Source of the DNA: Lysinibacillus sphaericus
Lineage (GTDB): Bacteria > Bacillota > Bacilli > Bacillales_A > Planococcaceae
Length of the DNA stretch: 64,000 bases
Direction: 5' to 3'
Assembly: GCF_002982115.1 (NCBI RefSeq)
Contig: NZ_CP019980.1
Span: 1,000,001-1,064,000 of the forward strand
This document shows, one piece after another, positions 25,153-33,589 of the stretch. The notes below the pieces were generated by a model, which had not been told where the DNA came from, searched no databases, and saw nothing but the letters and a program-made list of their open reading frames with translations. The first letter of the stretch is position 1. Each line of letters opens with the position of its first letter. The position numbers were made by a program, and so were the translations under genes.

Positions 25153-26325
25153 ATGCGTGAAGCCGTTATTGTAGCAGGAGCACGAACTCCTATTGGAAAA
25201 GCGAAAAAAGGTTCATTAGCAACAGTAAGACCAGATGATTTTGGAGCAGCAGTTGTCAAAGAGACATTGAAAAGAGCGGGCTATGAAGGGCCTATTGATG
25301 ACTTAATTTTAGGGTGTGCAATGCCTGAAGCAGAGCAAGGCATGAATGTTGCACGTAGCATTGGTGCACTTGCAGGGCTACCGGATACGACACCTGCTTT
25401 GACTATTAATCGTTTTTGTTCATCGGGTTTACAGGCAATAGCGTATGCAGCTGAACGGATTATGCTTGGTCATTCAAAGGCAATTCTTGCTGGCGGTGTT
25501 GAGTCTATGAGTATGGTACCAATGGTAGGGAATACACCACGCTTAAATCCAACATTAGCAGAAACAGCCCCTCAATATTATATGGGGATGGGACATACAG
25601 CAGAGGAAGTCGCACGACAGTATAATGTTAGCCGTGAAGATCAAGATGCATTTGCGGTACGCTCGCATGTGCTTGCAGAAAAAGCAATTCAAGAAGGTAA
25701 ATTTAATGATGAAATCGTCCCAATTGAAGTAGAACAACATTATGTGGATGCTAATAATAAACTACAGGTGAAAAAATTTACTTTCAGTATGGATGAGGGG
25801 GTCCGCCCTGGCACATCTGTAGAAGGTTTAGCGAAACTTCGTCCTGCCTTTCATGTAAAAGGTAGTGTGACAGCAGGTAACGCTTCGCAAACTTCTGATG
25901 GTGCAGCAGCAGTTCTGGTGATGGATCGAGAGGAAGCTGAAAAGCAAGGGATGACACCAATGGCGAAGTTTTTAGGCTTTGCGGTAGGTGGTGTTCCTCC
26001 AGAAGTGATGGGAATCGGTCCAATCGTTGCAGTACCGAAAGCACTTGATATTGCCGGTTTATCTATAGAGGACATCGATTTGTGGGAAATTAACGAAGCA
26101 TTTGCTTCGCAGTCTTTACAAGTTGTACGTCATTTAGGCATCGACCAAGAGAAAGTGAATGTCAATGGTGGCGCAATTGCATTAGGACATCCACTTGGCG
26201 CAACCGGCGCAATTTTAACATTAAAACTTATTCATGAGCTGAAACGTCAAGGTAAAAAATATGGAGTTGTCACAATGTGTATCGGCGGCGGTATGGGCGC
26301 AGCTGGGGTATTTGAAATTCTATAA
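25153..26325 (+). CDS. fadA: Acetyl-CoA C-acyltransferase (3-ketoacyl-CoA thiolase)
   Basis: 390 aa, full length. Catalytic residues of thiolases are present: the nucleophilic Cys in [10 protein letters not shown] (~92), NEAFASQ, the His in [15 protein letters not shown] (~348) and the Cys in [11 protein letters not shown] (~378). It cleaves 3-ketoacyl-CoA with CoA, releasing acetyl-CoA at the end of each beta-oxidation round. AAGGGGGA precedes the ATG. Sits between fadN and fadE in the same order as B. subtilis yusL-yusK-yusJ. A short dispersed repeat lies in the 76-bp gap to fadE. Confidence 0.95.
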   Translation: MREAVIVAGARTPIGKAKKGSLATVRPDDFGAAVVKETLKRAGYEGPIDDLILGCAMPEAEQGMNVARSIGALAGLPDTTPALTINRFCSSGLQAIAYAAERIMLGHSKAILAGGVESMSMVPMVGNTPRLNPTLAETAPQYYMGMGHTAEEVARQYNVSREDQDAFAVRSHVLAEKAIQEGKFNDEIVPIEVEQHYVDANNKLQVKKFTFSMDEGVRPGTSVEGLAKLRPAFHVKGSVTAGNASQTSDGAAAVLVMDREEAEKQGMTPMAKFLGFAVGGVPPEVMGIGPIVAVPKALDIAGLSIEDIDLWEINEAFASQSLQVVRHLGIDQEKVNVNGGAIALGHPLGATGAILTLKLIHELKRQGKKYGVVTMCIGGGMGAAGVFEIL

Positions 26326-26367
26326 GTTGTGTAAAAATTAATTGTTTAAGAATTGCGAATTGTATGC

Positions 26368-26379
26368 GTGCCTGGCACC
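26368..26379 (+). repeat. Short dispersed repeat inside the fad operon
   Basis: GTGCCTGGCACC followed by GAAAAA, a palindromic member of the GGTGTCAGGCACT repeat group. It lies between the fadA stop and the fadE ribosome binding site without breaking either. Confidence 0.65.
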
Positions 26380-26401
26380 GAAAAATAAGGAGGAATTGGA
26401 C

Positions 26402-28186
26402 ATGACAGAAAAAACTACAGATATCATTAAAGGCGGCGGATTTATTATTGAGGATGTGGCGTTAGATCGCGTATTTACACCTGAAGATTTTACTGATGAG
26501 CAAAAAATGATCGCCAAAACAACGGAAGAGTACGTTGCGAATGAAGTATTACCTGTCGTTGAAAACTTAGAACATCATGAGTTCGAACATTCAGTACGTT
26601 TACTAAAAACCGCTGGTGAGCTAGGCCTATTAGCGGCGGATGTACCAGAAGAATATGAAGGTCTTGGTTTAGATAAAATTTCTTCAGCATTAATCGCAGA
26701 AAAAATGTCTGTAGCAGGTGGTTTCTCGATTACACATGGTGCGCATGTGGGGATTGGTTCATTACCGATTGTGCTTTTCGGGAATGAAGAGCAAAAGCAA
26801 AAGTATTTACCAAAGCTTGCTTCAGGTGAGTTAATTGCAGCTTATGCTTTAACAGAGCCAGGTTCAGGTTCCGATGCATTAGGTGCTAAAACGACTGCCA
26901 AGCTAAATGCTGCCGGTACTCATTATGTTTTAAATGGTGAAAAACAATGGATTACAAACGCTGGATTTGCTGACGTATTTGTTGTGTATGCAAAAATCGA
27001 TGGCGATAAATTCTCGGCATTTATCGTAGAACGTGCATATAACGGTGTTTCTGTTGGGCCAGAAGAAAAGAAAATGGGTATTAAATCTTCATCAACTCGT
27101 ACATTAGTGCTTGAAGATGCAGAAGTACCTGTTGAAAATCTGCTTGGTGAAGTAGGTCGAGGACACGTCATTGCCTTTAACATTTTAAATATCGGTCGCT
27201 ATAAATTAGGTGTCGGTACAATCGGTGGCTCAAAACGTGCATTAGAGCTAGCGATTCAATATACGAACCAACGTCAGCAATTTAAAACAAAGCTTTCTGA
27301 TTTCAACCTAACAAAAGAAAAGCTATCGACTATGGCGTCTCAATTATATGCGTCAGAATCATTAAATTATCGTACAGTGGGATTATTTGAAGATCGTCTA
27401 AGTCAATTGAGCCCTGAAGAACAAAAGCAAGGGAAAGTCATTGCCAATGCAATTGCAGAATATGCAATTGAATGTTCGATTGCGAAAGTGTTTGGGTCAG
27501 AAACATTGGATTATATTGCTGATGAAGCGGTGCAATTACATGGTGGCTATGGCTTTATGGCAGAATATGAGGTAGAGCGCATTTATCGCGACTCTCGAAT
27601 TAACCGCATTTTCGAAGGAACAAATGAAATTAACCGCATGATTGTGCCTGGCACATTTATGAAAAAAGCATTAAAAGGCGAATTGCCATTATTGCAAGTC
27701 GCACAAAATTTACAACAAGAATTGCTGATGATGATGCCAGAAGAAGTAGGTACAGAACCACTAGCACAAGAAAAATACCTTGTAAAAAATGCTAAGAAAA
27801 TCGCTGTGTTAGCAGCAGGTATGGCAGCACAACGCTACGGTGCGAAGCTTGACCAAGAGCAAGAAGTATTGGTAAATATCGCGAATATCGCAAACCAACT
27901 ATTTGCTATGGAGTCTGCTGTGTTACGTACAGAAAAAGCGATTGCACGTGAGGGTGCAGAAAAATCACAACAAAAATTACTTTACACGCAAATTTTCTGC
28001 CAAGAAGCATTTGCAGAAATTGAGAAAGAGGCAAAAGATACAATTCTTGCTTCAGCTGATGGAGATGCTGCACGGATGACATTGTCAGCGCTTCGCAAAC
28101 TGACTCGCAACAACCCTTATAACCTTATTGCTAAAAAACGTGAAGCTTCCGTTAAACTTATCGAAGCAGAAAAATTTATCGTATAA
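26402..28186 (+). CDS. fadE: Acyl-CoA dehydrogenase
   Basis: 594 aa from the ATG at 26402 behind AAGGAGGAA. The acyl-CoA dehydrogenase core is complete: N-terminal helices, the middle beta domain (AYALTEPGSGSDALGAKTTA; WITNAG), then the C-terminal helical domain with QLHGGYGFMAEYEVERIYRD and the RIFEGTNEINRM segment near residue 410. A ~170-residue C-terminal extension is normal for this Firmicutes branch (YusJ). It catalyses the first step, FAD-dependent oxidation of acyl-CoA to enoyl-CoA; electrons pass to ETF, whose genes are not here. Last gene of the fad operon, closed by a strong terminator. Confidence 0.94.
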   Translation: MTEKTTDIIKGGGFIIEDVALDRVFTPEDFTDEQKMIAKTTEEYVANEVLPVVENLEHHEFEHSVRLLKTAGELGLLAADVPEEYEGLGLDKISSALIAEKMSVAGGFSITHGAHVGIGSLPIVLFGNEEQKQKYLPKLASGELIAAYALTEPGSGSDALGAKTTAKLNAAGTHYVLNGEKQWITNAGFADVFVVYAKIDGDKFSAFIVERAYNGVSVGPEEKKMGIKSSSTRTLVLEDAEVPVENLLGEVGRGHVIAFNILNIGRYKLGVGTIGGSKRALELAIQYTNQRQQFKTKLSDFNLTKEKLSTMASQLYASESLNYRTVGLFEDRLSQLSPEEQKQGKVIANAIAEYAIECSIAKVFGSETLDYIADEAVQLHGGYGFMAEYEVERIYRDSRINRIFEGTNEINRMIVPGTFMKKALKGELPLLQVAQNLQQELLMMMPEEVGTEPLAQEKYLVKNAKKIAVLAAGMAAQRYGAKLDQEQEVLVNIANIANQLFAMESAVLRTEKAIAREGAEKSQQKLLYTQIFCQEAFAEIEKEAKDTILASADGDAARMTLSALRKLTRNNPYNLIAKKREASVKLIEAEKFIV

Positions 28187-28200
28187 TACTAGCTATGAAC

Positions 28201-28233
28201 AGACTGTAGATACCTTAATCTACAGTCTTTTTT
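28201..28233 (+). terminator. Rho-independent terminator of the fad operon
   Basis: AGACTGTAGAT pairs exactly with ATCTACAGTCT around a 6-base loop, followed by T. Confidence 0.88.
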
Positions 28234-28400
28234 GGTGCCAGGCACTCACACAATTTATAGCTTTGTCTTAAGACTCACTAAGTAAAATCCACGTAGACTC
28301 CTGCGGGAACGCATAGATTTAAGTGTCAGGCACTGAAACAATTCTGAATTCCACTGGTGTCAGGCACTCAAACAATTATAATTGTTTCATTTTGGCACAT
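28234..28400 (+). repeat. Cluster of three short dispersed repeats plus a CTCCTGCGGGAA fragment
   Basis: Three direct copies of a ~22-bp unit of form GGTGYCAGGCACT-N-AxACAATT start at 28234, 28322 and 28356. Between the first and second lies GACTCCTGCGGGAACGCA (28297-28314), which matches part of the 323-bp element at 48 kb. The cluster fills the gap between the fad terminator and the yusI-like gene. Confidence 0.75.
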
Positions 28401-28451
28401 ACTAGTTATGATGGTATACTACAGAAAATGATAGTAGAGGAGCCTACAAAT

Positions 28452-28805
28452 ATGATTCAATTTATCCATTATCCTAAATGTACAACTTGTAAAAAAGCAC
28501 AGAAGTGGTTAAACGACAATGGCGTTTCATACGAAGAGGTACACATCGTTGAACAAGCACCTACGAAAGAACAATTAAAGCAATATTGGCAAGAGAGCGG
28601 GTTGCCACTGAAGAAGTTTTTTAACACTTCTGGCATGAAATACCGTGAACTTGGATTGAAGGATAAATTGGCGGAAATGCCGGAAGATGAGCAACTTACA
28701 CTGCTTGCGTCAGATGGTATGCTAATTAAACGACCAATCGTGACAGATGGAAAAAAAGTAACGTTAGGTTTTAAAGAAACAGAATTTGAGCAAGCTTGGA
28801 AATAA
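28452..28805 (+). CDS. yusI: ArsC/Spx-family thioredoxin-fold protein (YusI-like)
   Basis: 117 aa from the ATG at 28452, behind AGAGGAG; earlier in-frame starts lack a site. The N-terminus has CTTCKKAQKWL with a C-x-x-C pair (~10-13), and the rest follows the ArsC/Spx fold, ending in KRPIVTDGKKVTLGFKETEFE. In arsenate reductases of this family the first Cys is the working residue with three Arg; those Arg are not all evident, so an arsenate reductase role is doubtful. Spx-like regulators bind RNA polymerase. The position just before gcvH equals yusI in B. subtilis, whose function is unknown to me. Confidence 0.82.
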   Translation: MIQFIHYPKCTTCKKAQKWLNDNGVSYEEVHIVEQAPTKEQLKQYWQESGLPLKKFFNTSGMKYRELGLKDKLAEMPEDEQLTLLASDGMLIKRPIVTDGKKVTLGFKETEFEQAWK

Positions 28806-28886
28806 CTGCTTTTATCCTTGTTTTTATGAAAGAAGTATGGCACACTGATAGTGAATATATTACATATTTATGGAGGGGTTTTTGGC

Positions 28887-29267
28887 ATGAGCACACCTAA
28901 AGACTTACGTTACTCTGAAGAACATGAATGGGTAAAATTAGAAGATGGTAAAGTACGTATCGGTATTTCTCACTTCGCACAATCAGAACTAGGAGATATC
29001 GTTTTCGTTGAGCTTCCACAAGTTGGCGACGAAATTAAAACAGATGATCCATTCGGAAGCGTAGAATCAGTAAAAACTGTTTCTGAACTTTACGCACCAA
29101 TTTCAGGTACTGTAGTTGAAGTAAATGCAGACTTAGAAGATAGCCCAGAATTCGTAAATGAATCACCATATGAAAAAGCATGGATGATCGTTGTAGAGCC
29201 TGCTGATGCATCAGAGATTGAAAACCTTATGACAGCTGAGCAATACGAAAAATTGATTGCAGAATAA
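28887..29267 (+). CDS. gcvH: Glycine cleavage system H protein
   Basis: 126 aa from the ATG at 28887 behind TGGAGGGG; the upstream open frame has no site. Lipoyl carrier fold with the lipoylated Lys at K63 in [14 protein letters not shown] and the C-terminal [11 protein letters not shown]. It shuttles the methylamine group among the P, T and L proteins of glycine cleavage, and in Bacillus is also the entry point for lipoyl relay to other complexes. The gcvT/gcvP genes are not here, as in B. subtilis, where gcvH (yusH) also stands apart. Closed by its own terminator. Confidence 0.97.
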   Translation: MSTPKDLRYSEEHEWVKLEDGKVRIGISHFAQSELGDIVFVELPQVGDEIKTDDPFGSVESVKTVSELYAPISGTVVEVNADLEDSPEFVNESPYEKAWMIVVEPADASEIENLMTAEQYEKLIAE

Positions 29268-29282
29268 ACAAGCCTGTAATAG

Positions 29283-29313
29283 AAAAACGTCGGCAAATTT
29301 ACCGGCGTTTTTT
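29283..29313 (+). terminator. Rho-independent terminator after gcvH
   Basis: CGTCGG pairs with CCGGCG, extended by A and T runs, around an 8-base loop; TTTTTTA follows. Confidence 0.8.
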
Positions 29314-29465
29314 ATTATATAATGCTACAATTTTTCGGCGCAATCTTAGGAATTGCTAGTGCCATGAATTAATGGAAACGCTAAAAAGTTGAGATGCAAT
29401 AGTATGAAATTCGGTTATTCAAATGTTATGCTGTAGTAGATAACTGTCTAAATGGGGGTGGCGTG

Positions 29466-29807
29466 ATGTTCGAAGGCAAATGTTTAATCGTGGAAGGCCG
29501 TTCGGATAAGCTTCAAATTGAACCTATTCTTAGTGAAGATGTTACAATCCTTTGTACAAATGGTACAATTGGTGTGCATCAATTAGAAGAATTACTCGAC
29601 CCATATGAGGGCTGTGAGCTCTATACATTTTTTGATGCGGATACATCAGGCGATAAACTACGTGCATTAATGGATAGACATTATCCAGAGGCCGAGCATT
29701 TACGGACAATGCCAACATATAAAGAAGTAGAAACAACACCGAGGAAAGTGCTAGCGACGATTTTATTGCGTGCTCATTTTTCAATCCATAATGAATATAT
29801 TTTGTAA
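29466..29807 (+). CDS. yusF: Toprim-domain protein (YusF-like)
   Basis: 113 aa from the ATG at 29466 behind GGGGGTGG. A single Toprim fold: LIVEGRSDKLQIEPIL (~6-21) holds the conserved Glu, and the later TFFDADTSGDKLRAL holds the D-x-D pair (~54-56). Stand-alone Toprim proteins of this size (also RnmV-like) act on RNA or DNA with Mg. The exact substrate of YusF is not known to me. Next gene begins 14 bp later; order gcvH, yusF, yusE resembles B. subtilis except that I see no yusG between them. Confidence 0.8.
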   Translation: MFEGKCLIVEGRSDKLQIEPILSEDVTILCTNGTIGVHQLEELLDPYEGCELYTFFDADTSGDKLRALMDRHYPEAEHLRTMPTYKEVETTPRKVLATILLRAHFSIHNEYIL

Positions 29808-29821
29808 GGTTGCGTGAAATC

Positions 29822-30133
29822 ATGGAAGAATGGTCAAAAGAGCAGTGGGAAACGGCTGTACAGTCTGGAGACAAAACTGCCTTTTATTTATATACACCGA
29901 TGTGCGGAACTTGTGCCGTTGCATCTAAAATGATGAATATCATTGAACAGTTACTGCCAGAGGTAAAAATAGGCAAGGCAAATATCAATTTTTTAGAACA
30001 AATAGCTTTTGATTTTCAAATTGAAAGTGTACCTTGTTTACTTGTTAGCGATGGAGGAGAGGTTATTGAAAAGATTTATGCCTTTCAATCCGTACCATTT
30101 TTATACGAATTGTTAAAAAAACCAATTGACTGA
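29822..30133 (+). CDS. yusE: Thioredoxin-like protein (YusE-like)
   Basis: 103 aa from the ATG at 29822; a TTG at 29810 is an alternative. Thioredoxin fold with FYLYTPMCGTCAVASKM, so the active-site pair is C-G-T-C (~29-32), and the cis-Pro loop ESVPCLLV (~75). The extra Cys right after the cis-Pro is unusual. Likely a cytoplasmic thiol reductant or a special-purpose relative. It follows the Toprim gene closely, probably in one transcript. Confidence 0.82.
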   Translation: MEEWSKEQWETAVQSGDKTAFYLYTPMCGTCAVASKMMNIIEQLLPEVKIGKANINFLEQIAFDFQIESVPCLLVSDGGEVIEKIYAFQSVPFLYELLKKPID

Positions 30134-30189
30134 ACTTTGCTAGCGTGGTAAAGTAACAAATATATTAAAAAACTATTAAATATATCGAA

Positions 30190-30294
30190 CTCTTATAAAG
30201 AGCGGCGGAGGGACGTGCCCTATGAAGCCCGGCAACCATCACATTTGTGAAAAGGTGCCAAATCACCCAAAGATTTATCTTTGAAAGATGAGAG
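30190..30294 (+). ncRNA. SAM-I (S-box) riboswitch
   Basis: P1 is CTCTTAT (30190-30196) with ATGAGAG (30288-30294). The conserved core follows the family: GGAGGGACGTGCCCTATGAAG, then CCCGGCAACC, then GGTGCCAAATCACC. The expression platform is the terminator at 30320-30353. Bound S-adenosylmethionine stabilises P1 and lets the terminator form, so the met transporter is made only when SAM is low. Confidence 0.97.
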
Positions 30295-30319
30295 AACGGT
30301 TTAGCGTATAAAGTACGTG

Positions 30320-30353
30320 ACCCCTTCTACTTGTCTTGAGAGAAGGGGTTTTC
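30320..30353 (+). terminator. SAM-controlled terminator before metN
   Basis: CCCCTTCT (30321-30328) pairs with AGAAGGGG (30341-30348), followed by TTTTCT. It ends 24 bp before the metN start codon. Confidence 0.88.
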
Positions 30354-30377
30354 TATATGAGAAAAGGAGTATTCGCT

Positions 30378-31406
30378 ATGATACAGCTTCAAAATATTAC
30401 GAAGAAATACAAAACCGCAAATGGCGAATTGATTGCTGTCAAAGATGTAAATCTTTCGATTAACAAAGGTGAAATTTTTGGCATTATCGGCTACAGTGGT
30501 GCTGGTAAAAGTACGATGATTCGTTTATTAAACGGTTTAGAAAAACCTACTACAGGTACAGTGAAGGTCAATAATCAAGAATTTTCATCTATTAAGGGGC
30601 AAAAGCTCCGTGATGCTAGACAAAAGGTAAGTATGATTTTCCAACATTTTAACTTACTTTGGTCCCGAACAGTGGCAGAAAACATTGCTTTTCCACTAGA
30701 AATAGCAGGCGTTTCTAAGCGTGAGCGAGAAGCACGCGTGAAAGAACTAATTGCACTCGTTGGCTTAGAAGGTCGCGATAAAGCGTATCCTTCACAGCTA
30801 TCAGGTGGTCAAAAGCAACGGGTTGGTATAGCGCGAGCCCTTGCCAATAATCCAGAAGTTTTGTTATGTGACGAAGCTACATCTGCACTTGATCCAGAAA
30901 CTACAGATGCAATTCTCGATTTACTAGTTGATATTAATGAACGATTAGGCTTAACCATTGTGTTAATTACGCATGAAATGCATGTTATTCGCAAAATTTG
31001 TCATCGTGTGGCGGTGATGGAAGCTGGAGAAATTGTAGAGCGCGGTGAAGTATTGCAAGTGTTCCAAGCACCTCAAGCGGCAATTACAAAAAAATTCGTC
31101 TCTCAAATTACTGATACGAAGGAAACGCAGGAGACTGTTGCACAGCTTAGAGCGAATTATCCTACAGGGCAATTGGTCAAGCTTGTCTTTGTAGGAGAAA
31201 AAACAGAGCAGCCCGTAATATCGCATTTAGTGAAGCAGTTTGATGTAGAAATTAGTATTGTTCATGGTAATATCTCACAAACTAAAAACGGCGCATACGG
31301 CACACTTGTTGTGCAGATTGATGGCTCAGAGACAAATGTAGCAGCTGCATTAAATTATTTGAATACAGTTGAAGTACAAACGGAGGTGATTGCAGATGCT
31401 AACTAA
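30378..31406 (+). CDS. metN: Methionine ABC transporter ATP-binding protein
   Basis: 342 aa from the ATG at 30378 behind AAAAGGAG; earlier in-frame ATG codons sit before that site. ABC ATPase with Walker A GYSGAGKST (~39-47), signature LSGGQKQR (~142), Walker B VLLCDEATSALD (~161) and the switch His (LITHEMHV). The C-terminal ~100 residues form the NIL/ACT-like domain that senses methionine and inhibits transport in MetNI. Imports D/L-methionine with MetP and MetQ. Controlled by the SAM riboswitch; overlaps metP by 11 bp. Confidence 0.96.
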   Translation: MIQLQNITKKYKTANGELIAVKDVNLSINKGEIFGIIGYSGAGKSTMIRLLNGLEKPTTGTVKVNNQEFSSIKGQKLRDARQKVSMIFQHFNLLWSRTVAENIAFPLEIAGVSKREREARVKELIALVGLEGRDKAYPSQLSGGQKQRVGIARALANNPEVLLCDEATSALDPETTDAILDLLVDINERLGLTIVLITHEMHVIRKICHRVAVMEAGEIVERGEVLQVFQAPQAAITKKFVSQITDTKETQETVAQLRANYPTGQLVKLVFVGEKTEQPVISHLVKQFDVEISIVHGNISQTKNGAYGTLVVQIDGSETNVAAALNYLNTVEVQTEVIADAN

Positions 31407-32064
31407 TCTCTTTCCGAATGTCGACTGGGAAAAAATGTGGTCTGCCACATATGAAACACTTTATATGACCACTATCTCAACGGTCATCACGTTCATACTT
31501 GGTTTAGCCATTGGTATTATCCTCTTTTTAACGAGCCCGAACCAACTATGGGCAAATAAAATCGTAAACTTTTTAACGGGGTCAATCGTCAATATATTCC
31601 GTTCGATACCATTTATCGTGTTAATTATTTTACTAATACCGTTTACAAAGTTTTTACTTGGAACAATCCGTGGAGCAGATGCAGCTTTACCAGCACTTAT
31701 TATCGGTGCAGCACCATTCTATGCACGAATGGTATTAATTGCACTACGAGAAATTGATAAGGGCGTTATAGAAGCAGCGCGCTCAATGGGTGCAAAAACG
31801 TCCACGATTATATGGAAAGTACTAATTCCAGAATCATTACCAGCACTTATTTCTGGGATTACGGTAACGGCTGTTGCCCTTGTTGGCTATACAGCAATGG
31901 CTGGTATTATTGGTGCTGGCGGTCTAGGAAACTTAGCCTTTTTAGATGGCTTCCAACGTAATCGCCAAGATGTGACATTAATGGCAACTATTTTGATCTT
32001 AGTAGTCGTATTTATTATCCAATGGATTGGCGATATGATTACTTCGAAAACAGACAAACGTTAA
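31396..32064 (+). CDS. metP: Methionine ABC transporter permease
   Basis: 222 aa from the ATG at 31396 behind CGGAGGTG. Five or so membrane helices and the binding-protein-dependent permease EAA loop (EAARSMGAKTSTIIWKVLIPES, ~138-159) that docks with MetN. Same family as E. coli MetI. Start lies inside the end of metN, so the pair is translationally coupled. Confidence 0.95.
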   Translation: MLTNLFPNVDWEKMWSATYETLYMTTISTVITFILGLAIGIILFLTSPNQLWANKIVNFLTGSIVNIFRSIPFIVLIILLIPFTKFLLGTIRGADAALPALIIGAAPFYARMVLIALREIDKGVIEAARSMGAKTSTIIWKVLIPESLPALISGITVTAVALVGYTAMAGIIGAGGLGNLAFLDGFQRNRQDVTLMATILILVVVFIIQWIGDMITSKTDKR

Positions 32065-32131
32065 AAAGGTTATACCGGTTATTTACCGCTAACATATTAT
32101 TGTTTGAACAAAATAAAGGGAGTGTAGACAA

Positions 32132-32995
32132 ATGAAGAAGTTATTAGCAGGATTATTTTTATCAGTACTTGTACTAGCTTTAGCAGCTTGTGGTGCTGGT
32201 AACAAAGATGAAGCAGGTTCAACAACTGGAGATAAGGCAGACGACAGTGCAAAAACTGAAGAAAAAGTAACATTAAAAATAGGTGCTTCTAACACACCTC
32301 ACGCAGTTATTTTAGAAAAAGCAAAACCGATTTTAGCTAAAGAAGGCATTGACTTAGAAATCGAAACATACCAAGATTATGTATTACCAAACCAAGATTT
32401 AGATTCTGGAACAATTGATGCAAACTATTTCCAACATATCCCTTATTTAAATTTACAAATTAAAGATAATGACTATGATTTTGTAAATGCTGGCGGTGTA
32501 CACATCGAGCCAATCGGTATTTACTCTAAAAAATATAAATCTCTTGAAGACCTTCCTAAAGGTGCAACAATCTTATTATCTAATTCTGTTTCAGACCATG
32601 GTCGTATGCTGTCATTATTAGAAGCAAAAGGCTTAATTAAATTAAAAGATGGTATCGATAAAACTGCAGCTGAAATTAAAGATATTGTAGATAATCCGAA
32701 AGACTTTAAATTTGATGCGAATACTGCACCAGAACTACTTGTTCAAATGTTTGAAAACGAAGAAGGCGACGCAGTCCTTATCAACTCAAACTACGCAATC
32801 GATAATGGCTTAAACCCAATCAAAGATGCGATTGCTTTAGAAGATAAAGAATCTCCATATGTTAATATTATTGCAGTACGTGCTGGAGATGAAAATAAAC
32901 CAGAAATTAAAAAATTATTAGAAGTATTAACTTCTAAAGAAATCCAAGACTTCATTCTGGATGAATGGAAAGGCGCAGTAGTACCAGTTAAATAA
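32132..32995 (+). CDS. metQ: Methionine-binding lipoprotein
   Basis: 287 aa with a lipoprotein signal (LALAACGAG, lipidated Cys at ~20), then an NLPA/MetQ-type binding protein (LKIGASNTPHAVILEKAKPIL; DLDSGTIDANYFQHIPYL). Held on the outer membrane face by lipid, it hands methionine to MetN-MetP. Start behind AAAGGGAGTG. In B. subtilis metQ lies close to the suf operon; here about 21 kb of other genes separate them. Confidence 0.95.
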   Translation: MKKLLAGLFLSVLVLALAACGAGNKDEAGSTTGDKADDSAKTEEKVTLKIGASNTPHAVILEKAKPILAKEGIDLEIETYQDYVLPNQDLDSGTIDANYFQHIPYLNLQIKDNDYDFVNAGGVHIEPIGIYSKKYKSLEDLPKGATILLSNSVSDHGRMLSLLEAKGLIKLKDGIDKTAAEIKDIVDNPKDFKFDANTAPELLVQMFENEEGDAVLINSNYAIDNGLNPIKDAIALEDKESPYVNIIAVRAGDENKPEIKKLLEVLTSKEIQDFILDEWKGAVVPVK

Positions 32996-33006
32996 TATGA
33001 ACTTTT

Positions 33007-33047
33007 AAAAAGAGTATGTAAGTGAAAACTTACATACTCTTTTTTTA
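33007..33047 (+). terminator. Rho-independent terminator after metQ
   Basis: AAAAGAGTATGTAAGT pairs with ACTTACATACTCTTTT around a GAAA-type loop, followed by seven T. Confidence 0.92.
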
Positions 33048-33589
33048 TGTAAGGAAAATATCCGTCGTTCAAGGCAATGTCCAATCCGTCTTTTTCGAAC
33101 ATATTTGTGTAAATAACAATAGTAATAAAGTATTTATTATATTAAATGTGAATTATTAACATTGTTCAGTGTTACAATGTGACTTTTATTAATACAGTTA
33201 AAAAGAGGTGCGTGAAAAAGTGAACAGTTAGGAAAAGGCCATTTTATTTTAAGCAATCGGAGTGTGACGATATTTTTTCTTTTTTTGAAATAATGCCATC
33301 TTTGCATCTGGTTAATTATATTTAGAAAAATAGTGCATGTATTAATTTACCAAAAATGATATAATACTAAAGGATTATTATGAAGGTTTTTGGTGAAATC
33401 AACTTATTTAAAATAGTTATATATACATTCAATTAAAAATTGTTTAGAATTTGTTTAGTTGAAATTAGTACTATAGGTATGTTGGAAATGTGTACTTATT
33501 TTGTGGTGACAAGAGAATAAATTCCTTTTGCACAAAAAAGGATTTATTTGTATTTAATGTTTAAAATTAGGTAAAGGGGTAATTTGTTT
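33048..33589. other. 542-bp leader/promoter region of the exopolysaccharide locus
   Basis: AT-rich, no ORF with a binding site. Near its 3' end an inverted repeat (33516-33549: AATAAATTCCTTTT with AAAAGGATTTATT) lies about 40 bp before the first gene and could form a leader hairpin. I cannot assign a promoter with confidence and see no match to a known c-di-GMP or other riboswitch. Confidence 0.45.

Noticed and set aside
28234-28377. CRISPR array from three spaced ~22-bp repeats
   Set aside because: Spacing is irregular (66 and 12 bp), repeats vary in sequence, the same unit is dispersed over the window, and no cas gene is present.
28452-28805. Functional arsenate reductase
   Set aside because: The fold matches ArsC/Spx, but the arginines needed for arsenate are not evident and no ars genes are near; its location fits YusI.
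28469-28843. 124-codon minus-strand frame over the yusI-like gene
   Set aside because: Antisense shadow of a well-supported gene; no start signal.
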